The notes under the pieces were generated by a model that saw nothing but the letters and a program-made list of their open reading frames with translations, did not search any database and was not told where the DNA came from. The position numbers were made by a program, and so were the translations under genes. DNA of 64,000 bases from Chlamydoabsidia padenii. Its lineage: Eukaryota; Mucoromycota; Mucoromycetes; Mucorales; Cunninghamellaceae. Positions 24,658 through 35,923 of the stretch are shown in pieces (within the stretch, counting starts at the first letter, position 1; every line of letters begins with the position of its first letter). The DNA lies in contig JAIWND010000001.1 of NCBI GenBank assembly GCA_025330725.1, positions 1,178,001 to 1,242,000 of the forward strand, written 5' to 3'.

Positions 24658-25884
24658 ATGTACTTTATTCACTTTTTACCCCTCGTCATTCTTTTGTTTG
24701 CTCATCGAAACAATGGTCTTGTTTTTAGATTGCCACAATTAAATCAAAGCGTCTATCCTGGTTCAAGCACAATGCTTGTCTGGGGTGACTTTGGTGATAT
24801 AACAGCAGTAAATATCTACCTTGCTCATGGAACGCCAACAAACTATACGATCCTTCAAGTGGCGGGTGACAATATACCTAACTCGATCGACGACATGGTG
24901 TGCCATCTTCCCAGCGATTTACCGAACAGCAATGTCTTTTTTATGCTTGAAGGAAACGACTCACCCAAAACTATTGTCACAAGATCTGTCTACGTGGAAT
25001 CTGCTTTTACCTTTCCAAACGTCACCCTTCCCTCTGGATTCCCTTCGATCTCTCTACCTTCCAACTTCCCTATTAGCTTACCAACAATACAATCAAATCC
25101 AACTCAAACACACGCCGATACAAATGATGGGCCACCAATTCCAATGATTGTTGGTATTATTGTAGGCGCTGTGAGCTTTTTTGCACTTGTAAGTAACTTT
25201 AAAAAAAAATAGTGGAGATTAAACTGTAAAACTTGCCCACACCTTCTAAATTACCTTTTTCTCTAGATATTGGTAACTGTAATTCTTATGAAACGTCGTA
25301 CAATTCGACGAAATCAACTTGCCTTGCGCCTGGTTCAACAACAAAATAAAAAGCAGGCTCCACAGAACATGCCGCAGAAATCAATGGATATAAACTCAAA
25401 TGTCGCTGTCAAACCAATGAAGGATGAACAGCAACAACAGCAACAGCACACAGAATATAACATCAATTATCAGCAGCAGCAAGCAAATTACAACCAACAT
25501 TATACTTCACCACCAATGAGCCCTGGAGGTTTTGTTATGCCTTCATCGCCGCCACCGAAATTTACACACTCCGACACAGCTTCACCCTATGGACCAGCTC
25601 CTAATTACTACACGAACTACTCTACCCATGATAATGGACAACATGCCACAACATCACCCTTAATGACAACTTCATCAATATACACACCATCTACTGTTGT
25701 TTACCCACCAGATCCAACATATCAAAAGTTCACTGGTATTTTATCAACAAAAACTGCCACCACACCTATTATTGAAAACAAACCAGATGACAGGACGCTT
25801 GATCATCAAAAGCCTGATACACCTTCCTCGACCCATAAACCCCATTCGAAATCAACATACCAAAAACCACATTTAAATCCCTAG
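24658..25884 (+). CDS. Single-pass membrane protein with Kre9/Knh1-like ectodomain, copy 2, 382 aa
   Basis: Tandem paralogue of the gene at 23107. Exons 24658-25188 and 25267-25884, phase 0. The signal peptide is within the first 20 residues. The ectodomain shows the same pattern (RLPQLNQSVYPGSSTMLVWG, FFMLEGNDSP). It lacks the long poly-Ser stalk of copy 1 and has a shorter Ser/Pro linker. The TM segment (IPMIVGIIVGAVSFFAL, continued by ILVTVIL) is again split by the intron and followed by basic KRRTIRR. The cytoplasmic tail is longer (about 200 aa) and Gln/Pro/Tyr-rich, with YYTNYS- and PP-type stretches that could bind signalling partners. Divergent tails on a common ectodomain suggest paired sensors with different outputs; this is inference. 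Confidence 0.82.
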
Positions 25885-26035
25885 TGATATAATAGCTATA
25901 GTTGTCCCCTTTAATTATCATTACCATCATTATTGTCTCGTTTCTCTAGTTAATATCTTTGTTAATACTTTAATCTTAATAAAACTAGCTTTTATTTTTA
26001 TTCAAAATGATGATCTTACCTGGAAGCATTGTGGA

Positions 26036-26048
26036 GTTCAATCCCCGC
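26036..26048 (-). promoter_or_regulatory. CGGGATTTGAATAT-type promoter element (inverted, variant)
   Basis: GTTCAATCCCCGC, read on the minus strand as GCGGGGATTGAAC. About 129 bp upstream of the light-chain start at 26177. Confidence 0.45.
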
Positions 26049-26176
26049 TTCCATCTTTGGTAGGCGGCCATAAAACAACAACAATCTTCCTTTTTTTTTC
26101 TGTGTCTTCCATCTTTCTTTCCCTAATTCACATCCCATATCACACATATACACATTAACCAAAACTCAAATACAAC

Positions 26177-26938
26177 ATGGCTCAGGTAATGGAATCAACA
26201 AGATGTGTTTTAATAATGCAAGCCTTTTTAATTTCTGTGAACTAATAACAAAACCATTCTCTCTTCCCTTCTTCTGAGCAATAGGTCGCACGCAAAAGCA
26301 AACAAAGAACCCCACGACAAAACTCCAACGTTTTTGCTGTATTTGACAAACAACAAATTAAGGAATTCAAGGAAGCGTTTAGGATTATGGATACTGATGG
26401 TGACGACATGGTGGATGCCAAGGATTTACAAATCACTTTTGAACGTATCGGTAATTTATTCCCATCCTGTGTTTTTTTTTTTTTTTTTTTTACTCTTCCC
26501 CTATCTCTAACCATCTTTTTATAGGACAACCTGCTTCGGCCGAATTGATCGAAAAGATGTTGGGCGAAGCACCTGGACCGATCAACTTTACGGTATTTTT
26601 AACCCTGATGGCGGACAAATTAACTGGCACGGATCCAGAACACACTATCACCAGTGCCTTTGCTGCGTTTGATGATCATGGAACTGGAACAATTGATGCG
26701 GATTATCTTCGTGAATGTATGACGACAATGGGTGATCGATTCACTGATGAAGAGGTAATTGAAATGGGTTGGGTTTCATAGATAAAATGGATGAATGTGT
26801 CTAATCGATACTTATTCTTCTTGTTCTTCTTCTTTTTCTTTTTTGTAGGTGGACATTATGTTTAAAGGCCCTGCATTGGATGATCAAGGACAATTTAACT
26901 ACCGGGAATTTGTACGGGTGTTGAAACATGGTGAATAG
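26177..26938 (+). CDS. RLC1: Type II myosin regulatory light chain (Rlc1-like), 164 aa
   Basis: Calmodulin-fold light chain that binds the IQ region of myosin II in the cytokinetic ring. Four exons: 26177-26185 (9 nt: Met-Ala-Gln), 26285-26450, 26525-26754, 26849-26938 (495 nt). The N-terminus carries basic and Ser/Thr residues ([18 protein letters not shown]) in the place of the phosphorylatable segment of animal light chains. EF-hand 1 ([14 protein letters not shown]) keeps acidic ligands and may bind a divalent ion. The central [19 protein letters not shown] is the hallmark of the family. EF-hand 3 ([13 protein letters not shown]) and EF-hand 4 are degenerate. The C-terminus is [13 protein letters not shown]. 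The first coding exon has only three codons, so ATG-plus-intron is needed to reach the family start. Confidence 0.93.
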
Positions 26939-27434
26939 GATACGTGGATATCGTATAGTTTAGATTAGTTTATAGGTATTCCCTTTTAGTTATATGTATA
27001 TACTTGGTTTTGATCCACAATAAATATGATTCTTCTTTTTACCCTTTACTTTACACATCAATACATGCGTTAATAGATACCGTTAGTTTGATCAAAATGG
27101 CTCCTTCTGTGTTTTAGTGGGATCTAATATACTGTCATTAGCGGGAATTGAACCGGATTTCATGCAAGGGGGACTAATTTCCAAAAAAAGAAAAGTGGGA
27201 TCAACTGGTTCCTGTCTTTTTCTTTTAACCAGTGTAAAGAATGCCCTTCTGTACTTTATAGTTATTTGTATTCTTGAGTAAAAAGGAGGGTGAATTAGAT
27301 ATGAAAAAGATCCATCATTGCTGAAACTCTGTCATGGACATCCACGAAGACTTCTTTGATTTCCCTGACCAAGTCGGAGTTTGATTTTCACGACTCATGT
27401 ATCCCACATATAATCAGGACTTATGTGTCCTATT

Positions 27435-27467
<33 letters not shown>

Positions 27468-27479
27468 TGCAGCAAGTAT
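26939..27479. other. Intergenic
   Basis: Polyadenylation-type AATAAA near 27020, an orphan promoter-element copy at 27141, and a poly(T) run near 27437-27462. No gene seen. Confidence 0.55.
27141..27152 (+). promoter_or_regulatory. Orphan promoter-element copy
   Basis: GCGGGAATTGAA, with no recognisable gene close downstream. It could be a chance match or a relic. Confidence 0.3.
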
Positions 27480-28800
27480 CCAAATCTTATACTGAGATAG
27501 TATGAATACCTCTCCTCTCCCCCACTTTTTACTTTTTTCAGTTTTATAATCAAAAACTTATCAAGAGGTCTCTCTTTTACAATCTACTTTGTCTATCAAG
27601 TTACTTAACAAGTGTAACTTTGTTTTTGCGATCTTATTTTGATACAAGATTTATTTTATTGGCTTTACTATTGCCATCTGTCTTATTTACAGTTACCTTA
27701 CAAGTGTAACTATTGTCTTTCGTGATCTTACTTTGGTGCAAGATCTATTTTACACCCCGCCCTCCAAATTGGGATTATCTTTTTTTTTTTTTTTTTTTTT
27801 TTTTTTTGAATCTTACCAAAACGATTCTGGTGCTCACTACTCTTTTACAAACTGACGAGGATGATATTTTGCAAGCCATATCTGGAATTCCAGGTCTAAT
27901 GGCTTGGGCCGATCAGATATAGTAATATCTGCACCTCATGTTATATGCACCTCTTGTTCATTGTTGGATGTGCAGTTTTAATTATTAGTATAAATACCCT
28001 CCTCTCCCCGCAATTTTATTCTTTTCGATAGTTATCTCTTATTTATTATTTAACTCAATAAAAGCAGTAAAAAAGGACTTCGATCCAACTAAATACTGCC
28101 TTAGTCTTTTAGTCTCTATCATTCATATAGAGCATATTCATATTTTTTTCAGACTATAAGTCTTGATTATTTAAATTCCGACACATTTAGTCGTTGATTC
28201 TTTATTTCACTCTATTCTATCAAAAAGGTTGAACTTTCACCATAAAAGTTCTGGTGCTCACTCTATAAAAATCATACAAAAAGACCAAAAACACATTAGT
28301 TACCTATATACATAACATATATAGTGTTGAGCCTGAGGCTCGATATTTCGGGCCTAATATGGACAATTTCCTGCAAGCCATCTTTGGCGCTTCTCATAAT
28401 TTTTTTGCCGCACTTACTGTCTTCACATTTTCTACCGTACTCACCGCAATGACCGCCCCCTTACATATAATTACCCCTTATTTCATAATTTAGTATAAAT
28501 ACCCCACCTTCCCCCACAATTTATTTTTCTTTAGTTATAAGATATATCATATATTTAACTCACCCTCTTTTATATAAAATTCAGTACAAAGGACTTTGAT
28601 CCACCAAAACTACTGTCTTATTTTACCTTGTTTCTATCATCTATATAGAAACTTGATTTGTTTTTGACTCTATCATTGATATAGAAGTCCTTTATTTTAT
28701 TACTTCAGACTATAAGTCTTGACTTTATTTTATTTTATTATTTTACTTCAAAGGTTGAATATTAACCACAAATATTCTGGTGCTCACTACTTTTTAAACT
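27480..28800 (+). mobile_element. Cluster of decayed LTR-retroelement fragments
   Basis: Three diverged blocks share the order: AGTATRAATACC (TATA-like), a C-rich box (CTCCTCTCCCC), AAAGGACTT-GATCCA, TATAAGTCTTGA, AAAGGTTGAA, and an end TTCTGGTGCTCACT. Ends are at about 27822-27840, 28245-28259 and 28771-28788. Downstream of two ends is a related open stretch (DDILQAISG at about 27862; MDNFLQAIFG at about 28359) that could be the start of a gag-like ORF. This fits LTRs with truncated 5' internal parts. No pol or integrase remains and all frames are broken. Class cannot be named. Confidence 0.5.
27609..27773 (+). repeat. Imperfect tandem duplication of about 95 bp
   Basis: Two copies beginning ACAAGTGTAACT (near 27609 and 27699), each followed by GATCTTA-TTTGRTRCAAGAT-TATTTTA. 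Lies in the first LTR-like block. Confidence 0.6.
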
Positions 28801-29344
28801 CAAACGATCTACTTGAATCAATCCATCTCTACAAGAGAGAAAAGAAAATCAATTTAACCTCCGAACCAAGCACACTTTGACTGGTTCCTGAATATCCTAT
28901 TTGGACTCTATAAACGCAAATTTACATTATCTAAAGATAATAACATATCTACAACACTCATATAAAACCACAAAAACCACAAAAACACACCCACGTTACC
29001 TAAATCCATACACATTTAGCCGTAACAGGTCTGATACCGATGTCGTTTGAACTATAAGACGAGTATTCCTTTTTATATATCAGATGAAGAATAATGTTTT
29101 TATTAAAAGTGAAGTCTACATATATATATACTATTCTATTATCGGAGTCTATGGCTGAATTGGTTATATCGAAGCATCTAGATGTTAAAAGATTTATCGA
29201 GAGAGAAAGAAGAGAAAGAAGAGAAAGGAGAAAGAGACAAAAAGAAATTTCCAGATTGATATCTATTTTTCCAGAGAAAATCACTTTTTATCTCCGACAC
29301 CGAACTTTTCATCTCCGCTACAATAAGAGGAAAAATAAAAAATA
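28801..29344. other. Intergenic, AT-rich
   Basis: AT-rich DNA with a GAGAAAGAA-type purine repeat at about 29199-29235. No gene seen before the tRNA pair. Confidence 0.5.
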
Positions 29345-29418
29345 TGCTCACTACAGGGGTCGAACCTGTGACCTTGGCGTTATTAGCACCACGCTCTAAC
29401 CAACTGAGCTAAGCGAGC
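29345..29418 (-). tRNA. tRNA-Ile (AAT)
   Basis: 74 nt, no intron. The 7-bp acceptor stem GCTCGCT pairs with AGTGAGC (one G-T pair). The D arm is TAGCTCAGTTGGTTAGA. The anticodon loop CTAATAA reads AAT, and the T arm ACAGG-TTCGACC-CCTGT is perfect. Discriminator A. Confidence 0.95.
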
Positions 29419-29512
29419 TCCGATAACGGAAAAATCAAAAGGTGCAATATAAACAACAAAGTCGGCGTTCCAAAAATTAAAATACCGAATGTAGCATACG
29501 GCAAAAGGTAAG

Positions 29513-29585
29513 TGCCTCCAGGCGGAATTGAACCGCCGACCTTCTGCTTACTAGGCAGACGCTCTGCCAACTGAGCCATAGAGGC
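29513..29585 (-). tRNA. tRNA-Thr (AGT)
   Basis: 73 nt, no intron. The acceptor stem GCCTCTA pairs with TGGAGGC (one T-G pair). The D arm is GGCTCAGTTGGCAGA. The anticodon loop CTAGTAA reads AGT. The T arm is GGCGG-TTCAATT-CCGCC. Discriminator A. It lies 94 bp upstream of tRNA-Ile on the same strand. Confidence 0.95.
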
Positions 29586-29896
29586 GCTAGTTGTATTTTA
29601 GACTTTTATGTAATATATATTTCACCTTTAATAATTAAAACGCCGACAAGCTTTGATTGGTGCGGGATGTGGAGTACCGGCTAGAGGTTAGCACTTTTGA
29701 TTGTCTTTGATAATAATTGGCCTTTGAGAAAAGTTCCAGGAACACAGTGTATACATCATCCACCTCTCCAAATAGAACTCCCAATTAAAAAAAGGTGTGA
29801 TAAAGAAATATAGCATTGTATCGATTTTTCAAAGGCCGCTGGCATTTTTTTTAAAATCTTGGGTCCCCTCCTTTTCTCTTTCTTTCTTTCTTTCTT

Positions 29897-29934
<38 letters not shown>

Positions 29935-30836
29935 CACAGTGAATCCACCAGCTGTCAATGGGACATACTATCAATATACAAGTAAAAGGTAAACTAATAT
30001 ACACAAAGTGGGTGGAATGCAAATAGAATTATACTGGACCACTCATCTTCCTTCTTTTTTGTATGACTTTGTCTCAGTTGTTTCTGCTGGACATCAATGC
30101 AACTATCATCTAAACTCAACCTGAAGAATCGTGATCCTCTCTTCTCTCTTCTCAACTTTATGACGAAATAATTGCACCACAGTGAACAGTAAAAGACGAA
30201 TATCAGGTAATTAGAGAGTGTAAAAGTTGTAGGCGAAAAGTAAAGTATTAATAATCTCATTCTTTTTTGTTGTATAAGAACGGATTGAACAAAACAAATA
30301 CATCGCAGATACGATCCACGCCCATAAAGCAGTTCATCAGGTAAGATACGGTAATAAAACAGAAGGATTGTTTATTCTATCAACACACACACACATATGT
30401 ATATATCTTTATTACTATGCTGTATAGCCCACTTTGTAATCATCTTACCTATGGAATCGCATGATTCTGTGCAAAGGAGTGCTTGACTGTCTTCTTCATC
30501 TTCTTTGGTAAGTCGAATACTCCTTATAATTTAATCAACTGCCTTCAAAAATGACTCATTCTTGCATATCTATAGAAAACAAAAAGCTGGTAACGTCACC
30601 GAGCATCATGAAGACTCTATTTGGAACAGATCACCCAATACACACGAGGAATCAAAAGGTATGTAGCTTATCCCTTGTGTCACTTTCTAATTACACAAAT
30701 TCTGTTGCAAATGGCGATATGTGGACTTTATATATATTGGCCTTGTCCCTTTGAACTGGTCCTTATCTTTCTTTTACTGTTATTACCCTTGATCACTAAC
30801 CAACTCTTTTGTTTTATACCAAACAATAGTGCAACA
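29586..30836. other. Intergenic and probable 5' leader of the cytochrome b561 gene
   Basis: A 34-nt T run preceded by (CTTT)n at about 29877-29932, and an (AC)n run near 30383-30392. Near the 3' side several good splice-site pairs occur without a coding frame: donor CTTTG/GTAAGTCG near 30505, acceptor ATCTATAG near 30577, donor CAAAAG/GTATGT near 30659, acceptor CAATAG near 30830. These suggest a leader with one or two 5'-UTR introns. Confidence 0.4.
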
Positions 30837-31092
30837 ATGTCAAGTAACAGCAACGAACGATCTCCTCTGCTAAACGATGATAACCACCCTATTTTGCTGT
30901 CAACAACAGGAAATACTCAAGACAAGAAGCGGAAACAACGGGACATCACGGGCTTGTGGTTGATAAGGTCGGCTCTTTTATTATTGGTGGTGGAGGTCCT
31001 CTCTGTGCTTGGTCGGATTCCTTTGTCTGTGTTTTCCTTCCATCCATTCTTTATGACCTTGTTTATCATTCTTCTGACTGAAGGTAAGCTTG

Positions 31093-31126
<34 letters not shown>

Positions 31127-31725
31127 TTTTAACCGCCCATGTCTCCCCCTCTTTATTATAGGAATCACCACTTTACAACCAACTCGAACAAAACTGGAAA
31201 AGCAACAAGGACTGGGCCGACATGCTATCTTACAACTCTCGGCATTTTTGTCAGCCATCATTGGATTCTCGGCAATCTTCTACAACAAGTATCTCGCCAA
31301 CAAGGACCATTTTACATCGTAAGTAAGAAAAGACAATGATTAGTCAGTTATGGTCTATGTGACTGATTGTACCTGATTTTACTTTTTGTAAACATAGGGG
31401 ACATGGAAAACTGGGGGTAACTGTGATCACATATCTTATCTTACAAGCCCTATTTGGTGCTGTGTGTGCCTTTGGCCCCGGAATATCACCAGTAGTCAGG
31501 AATGTGTGGAAGTATCATCGGTTGACAGGCTATCTGCTTCTTTCCTTGGTTTGGATCACCGCCGTCTTTGGTTTACAAGCAGATTACATCGTGGCAAATA
31601 ACTGGCTTATCCCTACATTTTTTCTTTTATCCAATTGGTTTTTATTAGTTATAGTATTTGTTATTATTAGTATTGGTCTGCGTATTCGTTTTTACAAATG
31701 GAAAGGGCAAATCCACCCGCATTAA
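30837..31725 (+). CDS. Cytochrome b561-domain membrane protein, 243 aa
   Basis: Di-haem transmembrane oxidoreductase that moves electrons across an organelle or plasma membrane, usually from ascorbate to ferric iron or monodehydroascorbate. Exons 30837-31083, 31162-31318, 31398-31725 (732 nt). Six hydrophobic segments. The four haem-ligand histidines are all present at the expected places: H69 (FSFHPFFM), H103 (GRHAILQ), H137 (GHGKLGV) and H175 (WKYHRLTGYLL). A short hydrophilic N-terminus has a dileucine-type ERSPLL motif that may direct it to a vacuole/endosome. It resembles the CYB561D1/D2 subgroup in having only the core domain. The basic tail ends WKGQIHPH. The intron after Glu82 carries a long A run. 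Confidence 0.88.
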
Positions 31726-31934
31726 TAAAATCTCAGGGACAACACCCTTTATAAATCCCGCTTTTTTTTTTTTTTTTTTTTTTTGTCAATACTTGCACTC
31801 CAATAGGCTCATTAGGTACCTTCAAGGTAAGTATGAAAACCAAAAAGAAGACTACTTACTCATTACCATACAACGTGGACTACCATAATCGGGCGAGTAT
31901 GTTTTGTAGTGGTGGGCAGTGGGAACACCGACGA

Positions 31935-31948
31935 CGGGATTTAAAAAT
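31935..31948 (+). promoter_or_regulatory. CGGGATTTGAATAT-type promoter element
   Basis: CGGGATTTAAAAAT, about 60 bp upstream of the helicase start at 32008. Confidence 0.45.
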
Positions 31949-32007
31949 GAAACGGATTGGCATCTCATTTCTTTCTTTCTTTCTTTCTTTTTTTATGTGA
32001 CAGATAA

Positions 32008-34539
32008 ATGCATTTTAAAAAACTGTTTATCCCTAATACACGATTATACCGTCAACATTGGCGTCTGACAATCCTGCATGTTTATCGACGACAACTTTAC
32101 TCGACAACAACAACAACACCGCCATCACCGCCGGTAATGGCAGCTCCAGAAATATCAACACCAATCACCACCACCTTACCACTACGTGATTATCAACAGC
32201 AATGTATATCAGCTTGCCTGGAGAATCTCAGGGCTGGAAAAAGAAGACAAGTGGTTTCGCTACCCGTAGGTAATTGACACTTTATCATGTGCTGTGTTAT
32301 GTATGCTTGACTGATTGACTGACTGTTTTTATTTTATGATAGGTAGTGGTAAAACGGTAAAGGATCAATCAATCAATCAATCAATCAATCAATGGAAACC
32401 TACTATTGGTTTACTTATATCCTTTTGTGTATTTAGGTCGTCATGGCTAATCTGATACCCTCCATACCCTGTCCCACTCAAGAAGCCACCAAAACTCTAG
32501 TCCTTGCTCATCGAACAGAATTATTGGAACAAGCCCAACGACAGATTCAACGTTACAACCCAACATTGGTAAGCACAGAAAAACAGGGAGGAGGGAATAA
32601 CTGATTTTGTAGCGGCCAAAACTAATATTCATGCGATCTCTGTTTCTTTTTAGAATGTAGTTATCGAACAAGGTCCTCGAAAGGCGGAGGTGGAAACTGC
32701 AGATGTGATTGTGGCGTCCGTCCAAACCCTGGGTCGTATGGGTTCCTGTAGATTAGACAATTATGACCCGACTCTATTCAAGGCTATCATCATCGACGAA
32801 GCACATCATGCAGCAGCAAGCACTTATACACGGATTCTCAATCATTTTGGTGCCACTAAATCGGATGGAGCTATAATGGTATGGGGATGCTCTGCTACTG
32901 TCCGACGTCATGATGGTATTAGTCTATCCGATGTATTCAATGATATTGCCTTCCATATGGATTTTTTGGAAATGATTGAATCGAAATGGTATGTTTCCCT
33001 CACCACCACCACCAAAAAAAAAAAAAAAAAAAAAAGTAAAGTGTGGGCTAATGACAACCTCTTCCGTGTTTTAGGTTATCACCTTTGAAAATTACAACAG
33101 TGGAAACCTCGGTGGATCTCTCTCATGTCGGTATTCAACAACAAGACTTTAAACAAAAAGAACTCTCTCAAGCTGTTAATGTCTCGGAACGCAACGATAT
33201 CATTGTGAAAAGCTGGCAAAAATACACTCAATCTACGAATGATGATGATGATGATGATGTGGATAATACATTGGGAACTATACGACGGCGAAAGGCGACA
33301 TTGGCATTTGCTGTTGATATTGCACATACATTGTCTTTGTGTAATCACTTTAGGAAAAATGGGTATGCAGCTGAATATCTGACAAGCAAAACTCCCACGG
33401 CGGCTCGCTATGACATCTTGACTCGCTTCCGGAATGGTGATTTTCCTATCCTTGTGAATTGTGGCATCTTGACTGAAGGTACGGATATCCCCTCTATTGA
33501 CTGTATTTTAATGGCAAGACCTACTCGCTCGGCTGTGCTTTTCCAACAAATGTTTGGTCGTGGTATGCGCTTATCCCCTGGAAAGAACGATTGTCTGGTA
33601 ATCGACTTTGTGGATAACTTTCAACGATCTGGTCTGGTAACTTTCCCGACACTGATGGGATTGGATCCAAAGTCTGTCATACAAGGTATAGATAGTAATG
33701 AATATACATAAACGAATGTTTATTAACAAATGACTCTTCCCCCCCTTTTTTCTTCTCTCTCTATATCTGTAGATGAAGATGTGTTGTTACTCGAAAAAAA
33801 AGCGGAGCACATATACCAACAACAACAACAACAAGTAACACGGGACATTTACGATAATCCTTCAGATGATGACGATCAAAATCAGACACCGTCGCATCTA
33901 CGATTCAAAATAACCGAATACGACGATATGCAAGACTTTATGACATCTTCCTCTGGAGTGGGCAACACGGTTAGACAAGCATCAGGAAATGCATGGGTGG
34001 CCATCGGTGATCAGTATGCATTGTCTGTATTGGGCAAAGGCACCATCATGTTATCACAAACGACGAATGGAACTTGGATAGGGTCATTCCAGCGACAACT
34101 ATCACATAGCCAACAAGGTGAAGCAACAAACGGATCCAACGCCAATGATGATAACAGCAACAAGGAAAAGAAGAAGAAGAGCAAATATGTAGTCAGCAGG
34201 AAAATGTCTATACCATTGGAAGCAGATACGTTGACCTCAGCCATACAAGCAGCCGACACATGGGTCCGTCATTCTTTACTAAAATCGAATCAACAAGCAA
34301 ATGCCACCAGCAGATCTGCCAGGTATCGAATGGACCCAATAACAGATAAACAAAAGGCTATTTTGAAGCGATATAAGGTGGATTTACAGCAACCGATCAA
34401 CAAGGGACAGGCGATGGATCTAATTACTCGGCTCAAACTTGGTCAAGGGAAGATCTGGCAGCAACAAGCAAAGGCGAAACGGATACAGATGGAATCTTTG
34501 GAACAGCAGCGGAAATCTGGGATTCTTTTACGAAACTAA
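32008..34539 (+). CDS. IRC3: Irc3-type mitochondrial DEAD/H-box helicase, 706 aa
   Basis: Superfamily 2 ATP-dependent DNA helicase of the Irc3 type, which maintains mitochondrial DNA by unwinding branched structures. Exons 32008-32269, 32343-32356 (14 nt), 32437-32568, 32654-32988, 33075-33685, 33773-34539 (2,121 nt). The N-terminus is basic and free of acids (FKKLFIPNTRLYRQHWRL), a likely mitochondrial presequence. Q-type motif LRDYQQQCI; Walker A SLPVGSGKT at about 84-92; motif Ia LAHRTELLEQA; Walker B IIIDEAHHA; motif III SAT; helicase C-terminal motifs LTEGTDIPSID and QQMFGRGMRLSPG. The 200-residue C-terminal part (last exon) is Gln/Asp-rich then basic, and fits the Irc3-specific extension. 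The 14-nt second exon encodes the GSGKT of Walker A. A (GAT)n run gives an Asp stretch before the second RecA domain. Confidence 0.9.
32343..32356 (+). other. IRC3: 14-nt microexon carrying the Walker A lysine
   Basis: GTAGTGGTAAAACG, flanked by AG (TTATGATAG) and GT (GTAAAG). It supplies G-S-G-K-T of the ATP-binding loop. Skipping it deletes the catalytic Lys and shifts the frame. Confidence 0.9.
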
Positions 34540-35386
34540 ATCAATTACCACCACCTTCTTCAACAATCTATGGTACCCTAATATTGATTTCTCTTATACA
34601 ATTATCCCTTTTATCGCATACATTCCCTTATAGCACTAGTATTAGTAATCAACTGATACAATCCCCACCATTTTTTTTTTTTTTTTTTTTTTTTAATGTA
34701 GAAAATGTTTATTAGTTTATCATCTTGTCGTTTATAAAATAGTCAATCAATAAACATGGTCAAGCTTCTCTATCTGATGTTGTTGTTTTTGTGTCTCTCT
34801 CTCTCATTTTTTATCCCCCTGGCTTGCAAACCATAATATATTATACAGGAATTCATCATCTCCATCGGCATGGATCACCAATAATAGTGGAGTTTGCATT
34901 GTCGATCTGCATATGCACATCCTTTTTTTCCAAAGTCAGGTTAAAACCATCGTGAGGCTGTATAGCACCATACAAGGAACTTGGTATATTCATCATTATG
35001 TAAAGTCTGTTAGAAATAGCCTAAGTAATGCTCATGGTCATTTTTGTCATTAACATCACTTGTTCATTCAGCCAGTAGAGCTCTCCCAAGATTCAAGACG
35101 AGAGTAAGCGGGTTTTGAAATAAGTTGTATCTTGTGTGTCAATCTTTCATTCTGCAACTTTTTTTATACAAAAGTCAGGGTAAAACGATCTTGAGGCTAT
35201 ACTACTCCATACAGTGGAATTGGTATATTGACCATTATTTAAACTTTGTTGGAAATAGGCTGAGGAATGCTCATGATTACTTTTGTCATTAGCACCGCTT
35301 GTTCATTAAGCTAGTAGAGCCCTCTTAAGATTCAAGGCAAGAGTAAGCGGGTTTTGAAATAAGTTGTATCTTGTGTGTCATTCTGC

Positions 35387-35424
<38 letters not shown>

Positions 35425-35887
35425 AGTCAAGGTAAAACAATCTTAAGGCTATACTGCTCCATACAAGGTATTTGGTACAATGTTCATTATGTAAACTTTG
35501 TTGGAAATAGGCTGAGGAATGCACATGGTCACTTTTGTCATTAGCATCACTTGTTCATTAAGACAATAGAGCTCTCTCAAGATTCAAGGCGAGAGTAAGC
35601 GGGTTTTGAACTAAGTTTTGTCTTGTGTGTCAATTTTTCATTCTGCAACTTTTTTTTATACAAAAGTCAGGGTAAAACGATCTTGAGGCTATACTGCTCC
35701 ATACAATGGACTTGGTATATTGTCCATTATGTAAAGTTTGTTGGAAATAGGCTATAATGTCTACATAGTCACTTTTGTCATTAGCATCATTTGTTCATTA
35801 AGGCAGTAGAGCACTCCCATGATTTAAGGCGAGGGCAAGCGGGTTTTGAACTGAGTTTTTGTCCTGTGTGTCAATTTTTCATTCTGC

Positions 35888-35923
<36 letters not shown>

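Noticed and set aside
29756..30022. Lys-rich ORF on the minus strand.
   Set aside because: Created by a poly(T)/(CTTT)n tract; no homology or start context.
30621..30836. In-frame extension upstream of the cytochrome b561 ATG.
   Set aside because: It lacks an ATG and crosses a likely 5'-UTR intron; the core family start fits the ATG at 30837.
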